Shown here one piece after another: positions 25,550 through 33,248 of a DNA stretch of 64,000 nucleotides (positions are counted from its first letter, which is position 1; each line of letters starts with the position of its first letter). Source of the DNA: Roseibium limicola (GTDB taxonomy: Bacteria > Pseudomonadota > Alphaproteobacteria > Rhizobiales > Stappiaceae); NCBI RefSeq assembly GCF_017313085.1, contig NZ_JAFLNF010000003.1:517046-581045 (forward strand), given 5' to 3'. Under the pieces are notes generated by a model, which saw only the letters and a list, made by a program, of their open reading frames with translations, was not told where the DNA came from and did no database searches. A program made the position numbers and the translations under genes.

Positions 25550-26788
25550 ATGACACAGGACGCGCAAACACTTCACATCTCCAGCCTCGGCCACCGGGGC
25601 GACGGCATTGCCGATACCCCGGACGGAGGCATCTTCGTGGCCGGGGCTCTGCCCGGCGAAGAGATCCGGGCCAGGGTCGACAAGGGCCGCGCCCATCACG
25701 TGGAGATCCTCTCCGCCAGCCCGGACCGGATCGACCCTATCTGTCGCCACATTGACGAGTGCGGAGGCTGCACGGTGCAGCATCTGGCACAAAAGCCGTA
25801 TCTCGCCTGGAAGCGAGACCTGGTGATCAACGCGCTGGGAACGCATGCGATTGAGACCAATGTCCAGCCTGCCATACCAGGCCAGCCGCACTCACGTCGT
25901 CGCGCAGTGCTGACCGCCTCTCGGGTCGGGGGCGCCATCTTGCTCGGCTATCACCAGAAGGGCAGCCACAAGCTGATGGATGTTCGCGAATGTCCGGTTC
26001 TGGTGCCGAGCATCGTCAGACTGCTGCCAGGCCTGCGCAGGCTCTCGACTGAGCTGATGCCCAAGAAGGGCGACCTGCGCTTTACCGTCTTGATGACCAA
26101 GGCGGGCGCCGATGTCTCCGTCGAAGGAGCCGCACGCGACTATGCCAAACGGCTTCCGGCCCTCACACAAGGCGTGATGGATCTGGATCTGGCACGCCTC
26201 TCTGTCAACGGAGAAATCATTCTGGAAGTCCGCCCACCACAGCTCATCATGAGCAAGATCGCTGTCGTGGCCCCTCCGGGTGGCTTCACGCAAGCCACGG
26301 AAGAAGCCGAAGACGCTCTGTCTGAACTGGTCGTCACCGGGCTTGGGAAATCGAAACGCGTGGCGGATTTGTTCTCCGGGTCAGGCACCTTCGCCCTGCG
26401 GATCGCAAAAAAGGCAAATGTTCATGCCGTTGAAGGCGATGCAGCCTCAGTAAAGGCTCTGGACCGGGCTCTGCGCCATGCCCAGGGATTGAAGATGGTG
26501 ACCACCGAGCGTCGGGACCTATTCCGCCGCCCCTTGATGGCGGCCGAACTGAATGCTTTCGACGGGGTCGTTTTCGATCCGCCGCGCGCCGGTGCCGATA
26601 CGCAAGCCGAGCAGCTTGCTGCTTCCACGGTCAAGCGTGTGATCGCCGTATCCTGCAATCCGGCCACTTTGGCACGAGACCTGAAGACCCTTATGGACGG
26701 GGGCTACAGTCTGACGTCGGTCACTCCGGTGGATCAGTTTCTGTTCTCTTCCCATGTGGAAGTTGTGGCGGTCCTGGAACGGCTCTAG
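25550..26788 (+). CDS. Class I RNA m5U methyltransferase (TrmA/RlmD-like)
   Basis: SAM-dependent RNA uracil-C5 methyltransferase, 412 residues. An N-terminal TRAM domain (about 8-62, HISSLGHRGDGIA) and the iron-sulfur Cys motif CRHIDECGGC are followed by a fourth Cys in RECPVL. The methyltransferase core has DLFSGSGTFALRIA (SAM), VFDPPRAG, and the catalytic-Cys signature AVSCNPATLARD. The C-terminus is PVDQFLFSSHVEVVAVL. rRNA (RlmC/RlmD) and tRNA (TrmA) targets cannot be separated here. The ATG at 25550 starts the TRAM domain; the frame opens 23 codons earlier. Confidence 0.92.
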   Translation: MTQDAQTLHISSLGHRGDGIADTPDGGIFVAGALPGEEIRARVDKGRAHHVEILSASPDRIDPICRHIDECGGCTVQHLAQKPYLAWKRDLVINALGTHAIETNVQPAIPGQPHSRRRAVLTASRVGGAILLGYHQKGSHKLMDVRECPVLVPSIVRLLPGLRRLSTELMPKKGDLRFTVLMTKAGADVSVEGAARDYAKRLPALTQGVMDLDLARLSVNGEIILEVRPPQLIMSKIAVVAPPGGFTQATEEAEDALSELVVTGLGKSKRVADLFSGSGTFALRIAKKANVHAVEGDAASVKALDRALRHAQGLKMVTTERRDLFRRPLMAAELNAFDGVVFDPPRAGADTQAEQLAASTVKRVIAVSCNPATLARDLKTLMDGGYSLTSVTPVDQFLFSSHVEVVAVLERL

Positions 26789-26869
26789 GCCACAACGATT
26801 GAACCTCTGCGGCCCTGACGCGTTCACTTGCCAAGAATAGATTTGGGCAGGACAGCTGAGGGCCGCAAC

Positions 26870-27862
26870 TTGCAGGATTTTCGGGACGTATTTTTTACTC
26901 CCCCCCACAGTCACACGACAGGGGGGGAGCTTCGTCGTGTCGGCGTTGAACTTGAGTTTGCCGCCGTTTCGGCGCGCGCCAGCGCCAATGTAGTTCAGAC
27001 ACTGTTTGGCGGAAACGTTCGCGAACTGGATCCTCACCGCTTTGAAGTTGTCGACACCGAGTTTGGCGATTTTACTTGCGAACTCGACAGTCAGTACGTT
27101 CACGATAATCCAAAAGATGCCAATGCAGACCCGAGCGAGCTGAAGTATCGCTTGCGGCGTAGCTTGCAGGAGCTGTTTGGCGATGTTTCGTCGCTGCTTG
27201 TGCCCTGTGAGGTCGTCTGTCCGCCGATTGTCACAACCGACCTGCCGAAACTGGCCGGACTGGTGTCCGGTCTTGAGGAGGCAGGTGCCAGTGGCACGCG
27301 CGAGAACGTGCTTTATGCTTTCGGAGCGCAGTTCAACCCTGAGATCATCGAGCCGACAGGCGACCATATCGCCAGCGTGCTGAAGGCCTATGTCTTGCTC
27401 AGTGCCTGGCTGCGTAAGATCGTGGATGTGGACCCGACCCGGCGCCTGACCTCCTTCGCCGACCCCTTCCCGCCAAGTTATCAACGCAAGATCGTCGCGC
27501 CGGATTACTGGCCCGGTCTGGACGACCTGATGGACATGCACCTGAAGGAAAATCCGACCCGCAACCGCGAGCTGGATATGCTGCCGTTGTTTGCCCATCT
27601 GGATGAGAAAAAGGTCGCGGCCCGCGTCAATGACCCGTTGATCAAGGCACGCCCGACATTTCATTACCGCTTGCCGGATGCCCGTTTGGGTGATCCGGCC
27701 TGGTCTCTGGCGCTTGAATGGAACCGTTGGCTGATGGTCGAGCGACTGGCAAACGACCGCGACAAGCTCAACGCCATGGCCGAGGACTTTCTGCGCCTTG
27801 ATGCTGCGGCCAAGCCCAAACCGTGGGCGTGGCGCGCAAGCGAGTGGATGGTGCTCGCATGA
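26870..27862 (+). CDS. Amidoligase family protein
   Basis: Member of the amidoligase family (COOH-amine ligase of the glutamine-synthetase fold), 330 residues. The N-terminal strand RRVGVELEFAAVS holds the first metal-binding Glu pair. Later motifs are FTCELDSQYVHD, the NVLYAFGAQFNPEI region and the C-terminal FHYRLPDARLGDPAWSLALE. The family forms amide bonds on small molecules or peptides; no substrate is known for this group. It overlaps the next gene, a class-I-type glutamine amidotransferase, by an ATGA, the pairing described for alphaproteobacterial amidoligases. A TTG at 26870 with GAGGG upstream was chosen; an earlier TTG at 26828 has no Shine-Dalgarno. Confidence 0.82.
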   Translation: MQDFRDVFFTPPHSHTTGGELRRVGVELEFAAVSARASANVVQTLFGGNVRELDPHRFEVVDTEFGDFTCELDSQYVHDNPKDANADPSELKYRLRRSLQELFGDVSSLLVPCEVVCPPIVTTDLPKLAGLVSGLEEAGASGTRENVLYAFGAQFNPEIIEPTGDHIASVLKAYVLLSAWLRKIVDVDPTRRLTSFADPFPPSYQRKIVAPDYWPGLDDLMDMHLKENPTRNRELDMLPLFAHLDEKKVAARVNDPLIKARPTFHYRLPDARLGDPAWSLALEWNRWLMVERLANDRDKLNAMAEDFLRLDAAAKPKPWAWRASEWMVLA

Positions 27863-28620
27863 TCAAGAAAATTGCTCGATTGGCCAGCCGCCCCTTGCCG
27901 CGCCGGCCCCGGATCGGCGTGACCACGTCACGCGGTGGCGGGCGCTACATGTGGTGGTTTTACTGGCTTGCCCTGCGACTGGTCGGCGCTCGCCCAACCC
28001 GACTGATCGCGCCTGCCTCACAGCACCCGCTCGAAAAATTCGACGGCTTCATCATCGGCGGCGGTGATGACATCAGCCCGGACCTTTACCGAGGCGATAC
28101 CATGGTTGATGCCCGTCTGGACCCGGAGCGTGATCAGATGGAACTGAAGGTTCTCGAGTATGCCGGCCCACGCGATATTCCGGTGCTCGGCGTTTGCCGT
28201 GGCTCTCAAATGATCAACGTCCACCGCGGCGGTACGCTGTACCAGAACGTCCAGGCCCAGTTCGACAATGTGCCCGACATGTGGACGCCTCTTCCGGTCA
28301 AGACAGTCACCTTCAAGGAAGGAAGCCGTTTACGCCGACTTCACCAGAAGGCGCAGCTGCGGGTCAACTCTTTGCATCATCAGGCCGTCGATCAGGTTGG
28401 CGACAGCCTCGAGATCGTTGCGTGGGACCAATTCGGTGTGCCGCAAGCGCTTGAAAACAAAGACGCCACGTTCATGATTGGGGTTCAATGGCATCCGGAG
28501 TTTCTGCTGCACCTGAAACCCCACAGGCGGCTGTTTCGAGCCTTCATCAGGGCCGTACGGGCGAAACTTGCTGCCGAGACCGAAAAGATGGATCACGCCC
28601 CTGCATTTCAGTATTACTGA
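27859..28620 (+). CDS. Gamma-glutamyl-gamma-aminobutyrate hydrolase-like (peptidase C26) protein
   Basis: Class-I glutamine-amidotransferase fold of the C26 hydrolase type, 253 residues. The nucleophile is Cys in GVCRGSQMINV, and the His/Glu pair is in GVQWHPEF; GFIIGGGDDISPDLY is a family motif. Known relatives hydrolyse gamma-glutamyl amides (PuuD) or release glutamyl units. The ATG overlaps the amidoligase stop, so the two are co-translated. It may supply ammonia to the ligase or undo or trim its amide product. The N-terminus is basic (KKIARLASRPLPRRPR), without a signal peptide. Confidence 0.87.
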   Translation: MIKKIARLASRPLPRRPRIGVTTSRGGGRYMWWFYWLALRLVGARPTRLIAPASQHPLEKFDGFIIGGGDDISPDLYRGDTMVDARLDPERDQMELKVLEYAGPRDIPVLGVCRGSQMINVHRGGTLYQNVQAQFDNVPDMWTPLPVKTVTFKEGSRLRRLHQKAQLRVNSLHHQAVDQVGDSLEIVAWDQFGVPQALENKDATFMIGVQWHPEFLLHLKPHRRLFRAFIRAVRAKLAAETEKMDHAPAFQYY

Positions 28621-28675
28621 ATTTTCTTTGCATCTGCTCTTGCCCTTGGCGTTGGTGTAACTTACATCGACGCCC

Positions 28676-29995
28676 ATGAGATTAGATCATTGGCTTCAGG
28701 CACACGGTGAAAGTCGCAGCGCATTCGCACGCCGCGCCAGTCTGTCTGCCGCGTCTGTCACGGCCCTGTGCAACGATCCCAACGCCTGGATCTCCCGCGA
28801 TATGGCCCGACGCATCGCCGAAGCCACGAATGGCGACGTGACGCCCAATGATTTTCTCGGTCTTTCCACCACCAAGGAGCATCCCGTGTCTCAGGCTCGA
28901 GTCGCTGAAGCCATCCGTGCGTTCGAGCGCGGTGAAATGGTCATCGTAACTGATGACGACGATCGGGAAAATGAAGGCGATCTGATCGTTGCCGCCTCCC
29001 GGATCACACCGGAGCAAATGGCCTTCATCATCCGCCATACTTCCGGCATCGTTTGTGCGCCGATGACGGTCGAACATGCCAAGCGGCTTCGACTGGACCC
29101 GATGGTGTCGCAGAATGATGCGCCGCTTGCGACAGCCTTCACCATCTCGGTCGATTACAAGCAGGGCCTGACCACCGGCATCTCCGCCGAAGAACGCGCC
29201 TCCACCGTGCGCGGGTTGGCAAACCCCAACGCCGGTGCCGATGATTTCGTGCGCCCTGGCCATGTCTTCCCATTGATTGCAAAAGAAGGCGGCGTTCTTA
29301 TGCGTTCCGGCCATACGGAAGCTGCGGTCGACCTCTGCCGCCTTGCAGGCCTGGATGAAGTCGGCGTCATTTCCGAGCTGGTGAATGACGACGGCACCGT
29401 AAAACGCGGTGAGGATATCTCCGTCTTTGCCAAAGAACACAACCTGCCCATGGTCTCGGTCTCCGACCTGATCGCCTGGCGCCAACGCACCGAACGGTTG
29501 ATCGAGCGCGTCAACGAACAGCCGCTACAGACCCTGGCTGGTCCCGCCTATGCGGTGACCTACTCCACCCCTTACGATCCGATGCATCACGTTGCGCTTG
29601 TGTTCGGGGACATTCTGGATGGCCGAAACGTGCCGGTGCGCCTTCAGCTGGAATCCGTTCTGGATGATGTTTTCGGGGCAAGCCAGCCCCTCGACACCAC
29701 CATCAAGCTGATGGCTGAGCGAGGCCGTGGCGTCATCATCTACCTGCGTGAAGGATCCGTCGGCGTTGCACGACAGTCCACGCGGGCACGCGCCGACCTG
29801 GATGCGGCCGAGCGTGAGGAACATGTCTCTGCCCAGCAGCGTCAGGAACAGTGGCGGGAAGTCGGGCTCGGCGCCCAGATCCTCAAAGACCTCGGCGTGA
29901 CATCCATTCTCCTGCTTGCCTCGCGCGAACGCCATTACGTCGGGCTGGAAGGCTTTGACATCAAGATCGAAGCCACCGAGATCCAGGACGCCTGA
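28676..29995 (+). CDS. ribB: 3,4-dihydroxy-2-butanone 4-phosphate synthase with N-terminal HTH and degenerate GTP cyclohydrolase II-like domain
   Basis: Riboflavin-pathway enzyme: ribulose 5-phosphate to 3,4-dihydroxy-2-butanone 4-phosphate. Full length 439 residues. Residues 1-68 form a Cro/CI-like helix-turn-helix (RLDHWLQAHGESRSAFARRA, then ASVTALCNDPN). The RibB domain is at about 72-275 with TDDDDRENEGDLIVAAS, IRHTSGIVC, GHVFPLIAKEGGVLMRSGHT and EAAVDLCRLAG. The C-terminal part (about 285-437) is RibA-like but lacks the three zinc Cys, so it should not be a cyclohydrolase. A second start, GTG at 28886 with AAGGAG 6 nt upstream, would give a conventional 369-residue protein without the HTH. 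Confidence 0.93.
   Translation: MRLDHWLQAHGESRSAFARRASLSAASVTALCNDPNAWISRDMARRIAEATNGDVTPNDFLGLSTTKEHPVSQARVAEAIRAFERGEMVIVTDDDDRENEGDLIVAASRITPEQMAFIIRHTSGIVCAPMTVEHAKRLRLDPMVSQNDAPLATAFTISVDYKQGLTTGISAEERASTVRGLANPNAGADDFVRPGHVFPLIAKEGGVLMRSGHTEAAVDLCRLAGLDEVGVISELVNDDGTVKRGEDISVFAKEHNLPMVSVSDLIAWRQRTERLIERVNEQPLQTLAGPAYAVTYSTPYDPMHHVALVFGDILDGRNVPVRLQLESVLDDVFGASQPLDTTIKLMAERGRGVIIYLREGSVGVARQSTRARADLDAAEREEHVSAQQRQEQWREVGLGAQILKDLGVTSILLLASRERHYVGLEGFDIKIEATEIQDA
28874..28888 (+). promoter_or_regulatory. Internal Shine-Dalgarno and GTG start within ribB
   Basis: AAGGAG at 28874-28879, 6 nt before an in-frame GTG (codon 71), exactly where the standard RibB domain begins (VSQARVAEAIRAFERGEM). 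The ATG at 28676 has no comparable Shine-Dalgarno (upstream TCGACGCCC). Both products, or only the short one, may be made. Confidence 0.55.
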
Positions 29996-30195
29996 TCGGG
30001 ACGACTGAGACCGACCTGCAGGTGAATTCTGCGGGCCCGACCCGTGGTCGAAAAGGGAAAGCAAGCCTGCCTTATCGTCTTGCGCGAAAAGGCAGGCTGC
30101 CATAGAATGGTACTGACCAGTTTACAGGGCAGCGCGATAATTGATCGTGCTGCCTTTTGCCTTGCCCACCCCTTTGACCCTCGGGAAAGTTGAAT

Positions 30196-31401
30196 ATGTC
30201 CGGCAGTCTTGCTCGGTCCGCCGTTGTCCTTGGCCTGATGGCTGCGGTTGGCCCCCTCGCGATCGATATGTACCTGCCGGCTTTGCCAGGAATTGAGAGA
30301 GATCTCCAATCCGGCATCGCCGCAACCCAGATGACTCTGTCTGCCTTCTTCCTGGCGTTCGGTGTTTTTCAGATGATCTACGGTCCTCTTTCCGACCAGC
30401 TTGGCCGGAAGGTCCCGCTTTATATCGGCTTGAGCATCTTCCTCATCGGCTCTCTTGCCTGCGCCCTGGCACCGTCCATCGAACTGCTGATTGCTGCCCG
30501 TTTCGTGCAAGGCATTGGCGCCGCCTCGGTGATGGTGATGCCACGCGCCATCGTGCGTGATATGTTCACCGGCTATGAAGCGACCCGCCTGATGGCCTTG
30601 ATCATGCTCGTGATCAGCGTTTCGCCAATGCTTGCCCCGCTGATCGGAACGGTGTTCATGGGCCTTGGTGACTGGCATGCCATCTTCCTGTTCCTGGCCG
30701 CCATCGCCGTTCTGTCGTTGCTCATGACACGGTTCATGCTGCCGGAAACCTTGCCTCCGGAGCAACGCGTTGCCATTCGCCCCGCCACATTGCTCCGGGG
30801 CCTGAAGATGCTGAGCAGCGATCCGATGTTCATGGGTCTTTCATTGATCGGTGGCTGCGGCATGGCGAGTTTCTTTGTCTTCATCGCCAGCGCCTCCTTT
30901 GTCTACACCGACTATTATGGCCTGTCGGAGGTTCAATTCTCTCTCGCCTTTGCGGCCAACGCCATTGGCTTCTTCGCCTCTTCGCAGTTCGCAGCCGGCC
31001 TCGGACAACGACTTGGCGTCAATCGACTGATTGCCTATGCGATCAGCGGCTTTCTCGCCGTCGAGACCGTTCTCTTGATGCTTGTACTCAATGGCTTCGA
31101 TCAGTTGCCTGTTGTCATGGCTTGCCTGTTCCTCGGTAACGCCTGCCTCGGCCTGGTCATCCCGACCTGCATGGTTCTGGCACTGGAGCGTCACGGCAAG
31201 ATCGCGGGCCTTGCGTCTTCGCTCGGCGGAACCTTGCAGATGGTCACCGGCGGCTTGATGATCGTTGCTGTCAGCCCGTTCTTTGACGGCAGCGTCACAC
31301 CAATGGTTGCGGCCATTTTCACCTGTTCGCTTGCCGCCTTCATTCTTCTGCATGCGCTGAAGGTCGGCCGTGCGGCGGTGGACCCGACGCCGGGCTTTTG
31401 A
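30196..31401 (+). CDS. Bcr/CflA family multidrug efflux MFS transporter
   Basis: Twelve-helix proton-drug antiporter of the DHA1 Bcr/CflA group, 401 residues. The N-terminal AIDMYLPALPGI motif in helix 1, the loop 2-3 motif GPLSDQLGRKVPL, and ARFVQGIGAASVMVMPRAIV in helices 4-5 are diagnostic. Characterised relatives export bicyclomycin, chloramphenicol or cysteine. The ATG at 30196 is used instead of a TTG two codons earlier; GGGAAAG lies upstream. The gap to ribB (about 200 nt) holds an imperfect 10-bp hairpin at 30064-30098 and nothing else clear. A strong terminator follows. Confidence 0.92.
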   Translation: MSGSLARSAVVLGLMAAVGPLAIDMYLPALPGIERDLQSGIAATQMTLSAFFLAFGVFQMIYGPLSDQLGRKVPLYIGLSIFLIGSLACALAPSIELLIAARFVQGIGAASVMVMPRAIVRDMFTGYEATRLMALIMLVISVSPMLAPLIGTVFMGLGDWHAIFLFLAAIAVLSLLMTRFMLPETLPPEQRVAIRPATLLRGLKMLSSDPMFMGLSLIGGCGMASFFVFIASASFVYTDYYGLSEVQFSLAFAANAIGFFASSQFAAGLGQRLGVNRLIAYAISGFLAVETVLLMLVLNGFDQLPVVMACLFLGNACLGLVIPTCMVLALERHGKIAGLASSLGGTLQMVTGGLMIVAVSPFFDGSVTPMVAAIFTCSLAAFILLHALKVGRAAVDPTPGF

Positions 31402-31423
31402 CATTTCCGCCAAGGCTTGAAAC

Positions 31424-31459
31424 AAAGAAGCGCGACCAGGTTCGCGCTTCTTTCTCTTT
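31424..31459 (+). terminator. Rho-independent terminator after the Bcr/CflA gene
   Basis: AAAGAAGCGCGA and TCGCGCTTCTTT form a perfect 12-bp stem around CCAGGT, followed by CTCTTTG. The A-run and T-run ends make it usable in both directions. It lies just before the start codon of the following gene. Confidence 0.75.
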
Positions 31460-31471
31460 GCGGCGGAATTC

Positions 31472-32023
31472 ATGAAAGATCAGCATACCGACCCCTTTTC
31501 GGATCAGACCCCGATTGCACCAGAACCCTTCGCGATCGGATACAAGCCCTCGATTGGCGACGGGTTCGTCTATGGCGGCATTCTCTTCGCCGTCGGCTTT
31601 CTCGTGCTTGGTTTTTTCGGCAAGGCGCAGATTCTTGCCTCCCTCGCCCTGATCCCGATTTTCTTCGCTTATTGGCATTATCCCATGATCGACCGGGGCC
31701 AACCACAGCTGGCCGCCAACAAGGACGGGTTGTTTCTGGAACGCCTCGGCTTTCTCAAATGGGACGCAATATCTGGCTTGAACCTGAAGGAAAGCTCCGT
31801 GCGTTCCATCGAGCTTCGGACACTTGAAATCAGCCTGAACGCTCCCCTTCCCGACGCGTTGGCCAAACCACAGGTCTTCCCCGTCTGGAAAGCCATGATG
31901 GCGCGAAACTGGAAAGTCGGGAAAGCTGAGGACGGGCTACCCGTTATCCGGGTGAACCTGCTTCCCCTCACCGGAAACCCGGAAGAAATTTTTGCGCGGG
32001 TGCGACGGTATCTGCCACTTTAA
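31472..32023 (+). CDS. Two-helix membrane protein with a PH-like cytoplasmic domain, function unknown
   Basis: 183 residues. Two closely spaced membrane helices (about 31-49 and 51-68: VYGGILFAVGFLVLGFF, ILASLALIPIFFAYW) are followed by a soluble beta-rich part with KDGLFLERLGFLKWDAISGL. That element is typical of bacterial PH-like DUF domains, where a short strand-rich module reads the membrane. The C-terminus (GNPEEIFARVRRYL) resembles the closing helix of such domains. No catalytic residues were seen. It follows the MFS terminator, so it is likely a separate unit. Confidence 0.65.
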   Translation: MKDQHTDPFSDQTPIAPEPFAIGYKPSIGDGFVYGGILFAVGFLVLGFFGKAQILASLALIPIFFAYWHYPMIDRGQPQLAANKDGLFLERLGFLKWDAISGLNLKESSVRSIELRTLEISLNAPLPDALAKPQVFPVWKAMMARNWKVGKAEDGLPVIRVNLLPLTGNPEEIFARVRRYLPL

Positions 32024-32216
32024 GACCGGTTTGCTCTCCCCGAGGGCTTTTAAAACGGCATGAAGCCCGCTACGCCTGCGAGATTGACTGCTTCGTTTGA
32101 TCAGAGGTTTTGTGTGCCGATCCAACGTCCGGAGGGGACGTCATTGCACCCACACTGATCTCCGGGCAAACGCAACAGCTGCTCGTGAAAGATGGGCAAC
32201 CACTCAGGAGGAAACC

Positions 32217-33176
32217 ATGTTCAAATCCACGCTCATGGCCGGGATCACTCTGGCCGCCGGACTTGCCATTGCCACCACGGCGCAGGCAGAAACCCGCATC
32301 ACCTATAAATCAGCCAAGGCAGGTTCATCCTACTACCAGATGGGCGTGGAACTGGCGGAAGCGATGAAATCCGGCTCCAGCGGCGACATCATTGTCACCG
32401 TGGAAGAAAGCCAGGGCTCCGTCCAGAACGTCATGGAAACCCGGGCACGTGGCGGCGACTACGTCTTCACCACTCCGCCAGCACTGGTTGGCGCTGCAAA
32501 GGGTGGCAAGGGTCCGTTTGAAGGCAAGGAAAGCCCGAAGTTCGCAAATATTCGTGCACTCTTCCCGATCCCGTCCCTCACCATGCACTTCGTTGTTTCC
32601 AAAGCCAGCGGTGTTGAAGACTTCGCTGGCCTGGAAGGCAAGACGCTGCTTCTCGGCAAAGGCTCTTTCGGCGCTCGCGAAGGCGAAAAGTATCTCGGGC
32701 TCTTCGGACTGGAAGGCAAGGTCAAGCTTGCTGAAGTCGAACTGTCAAACGCCGTAGCTGCGCTGAAGAACGGGCAGATTGACGGTTTTGTTACTGCCGG
32801 TTCCTGGCCTGCTCCAAATGTCGTCGAGGCAGCCGCCTCTGCCGACGTGACCGTACTGTCACTGAGCGACGACCAAGTCGCGGAAACAAAACGTACACGT
32901 ACAGTCATTCCGGCCGGCACGTATTCAGAACAGGCGAGCGAGATCGTCACCACATCCTTGCCGGTGGTTGCCTACACCACCACCGCGATGGATGACGAAG
33001 CGGCCTATCAGCTGACAAAGACCTTCTGGGACACCAAGGCCTCCTTAAGCGAGACAGCTCGCTGGTGGGCTGGCGTCGACAAGGATCTGATGGGCACTAT
33101 CCAGGGCAAGATCCACCCTGGTGCACTGCGCTATTATCAGGAAGCCGGCTTCCCGTTGACCGACGCGCAGCAGTAA
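32217..33176 (+). CDS. TAXI family TRAP transporter solute-binding protein
   Basis: Periplasmic binding protein of a TRAP transporter of the TAXI class, 319 residues with a signal peptide (MFKSTLMAGITLAAGLAIA, cleavage after AQA). TAXI signatures: RITYKSAKAGSSYYQMG near the N-terminus, VEESQGSVQNV, FPIPSLTMHFVV and LLLGKGSFGAREGE. The ligand is unknown; characterised TAXI proteins bind glutamate or similar dicarboxylic compounds. The ATG has a perfect AGGAGG 6 nt upstream. An upstream extension of 40 codons was rejected. It is separated from the permease gene by a strong hairpin. Confidence 0.9.
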   Translation: MFKSTLMAGITLAAGLAIATTAQAETRITYKSAKAGSSYYQMGVELAEAMKSGSSGDIIVTVEESQGSVQNVMETRARGGDYVFTTPPALVGAAKGGKGPFEGKESPKFANIRALFPIPSLTMHFVVSKASGVEDFAGLEGKTLLLGKGSFGAREGEKYLGLFGLEGKVKLAEVELSNAVAALKNGQIDGFVTAGSWPAPNVVEAAASADVTVLSLSDDQVAETKRTRTVIPAGTYSEQASEIVTTSLPVVAYTTTAMDDEAAYQLTKTFWDTKASLSETARWWAGVDKDLMGTIQGKIHPGALRYYQEAGFPLTDAQQ

Positions 33177-33194
33177 GGTCAGACACGAAAAACC

Positions 33195-33227
33195 ATCCCC
33201 GGACAGACCTGCTGTCCGGGGATTTTT
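33195..33227 (+). terminator. Strong hairpin/terminator between TAXI binding protein and permease
   Basis: ATCCCCGGACAG and CTGTCCGGGGAT pair perfectly (12 bp) around ACCTG, followed by TTTTTAG. It lies inside a functional operon and 21 nt before the permease ATG. Partial termination here would raise the binding protein relative to the permease. Confidence 0.75.
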
Positions 33228-33248
33228 AGTTTAGATCACGAGTTCAAG

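Noticed and set aside
26519..27664. 381-codon minus-strand frame opposite the methyltransferase end and the amidoligase
   Set aside because: Crosses two plus-strand genes and shows no family motif.
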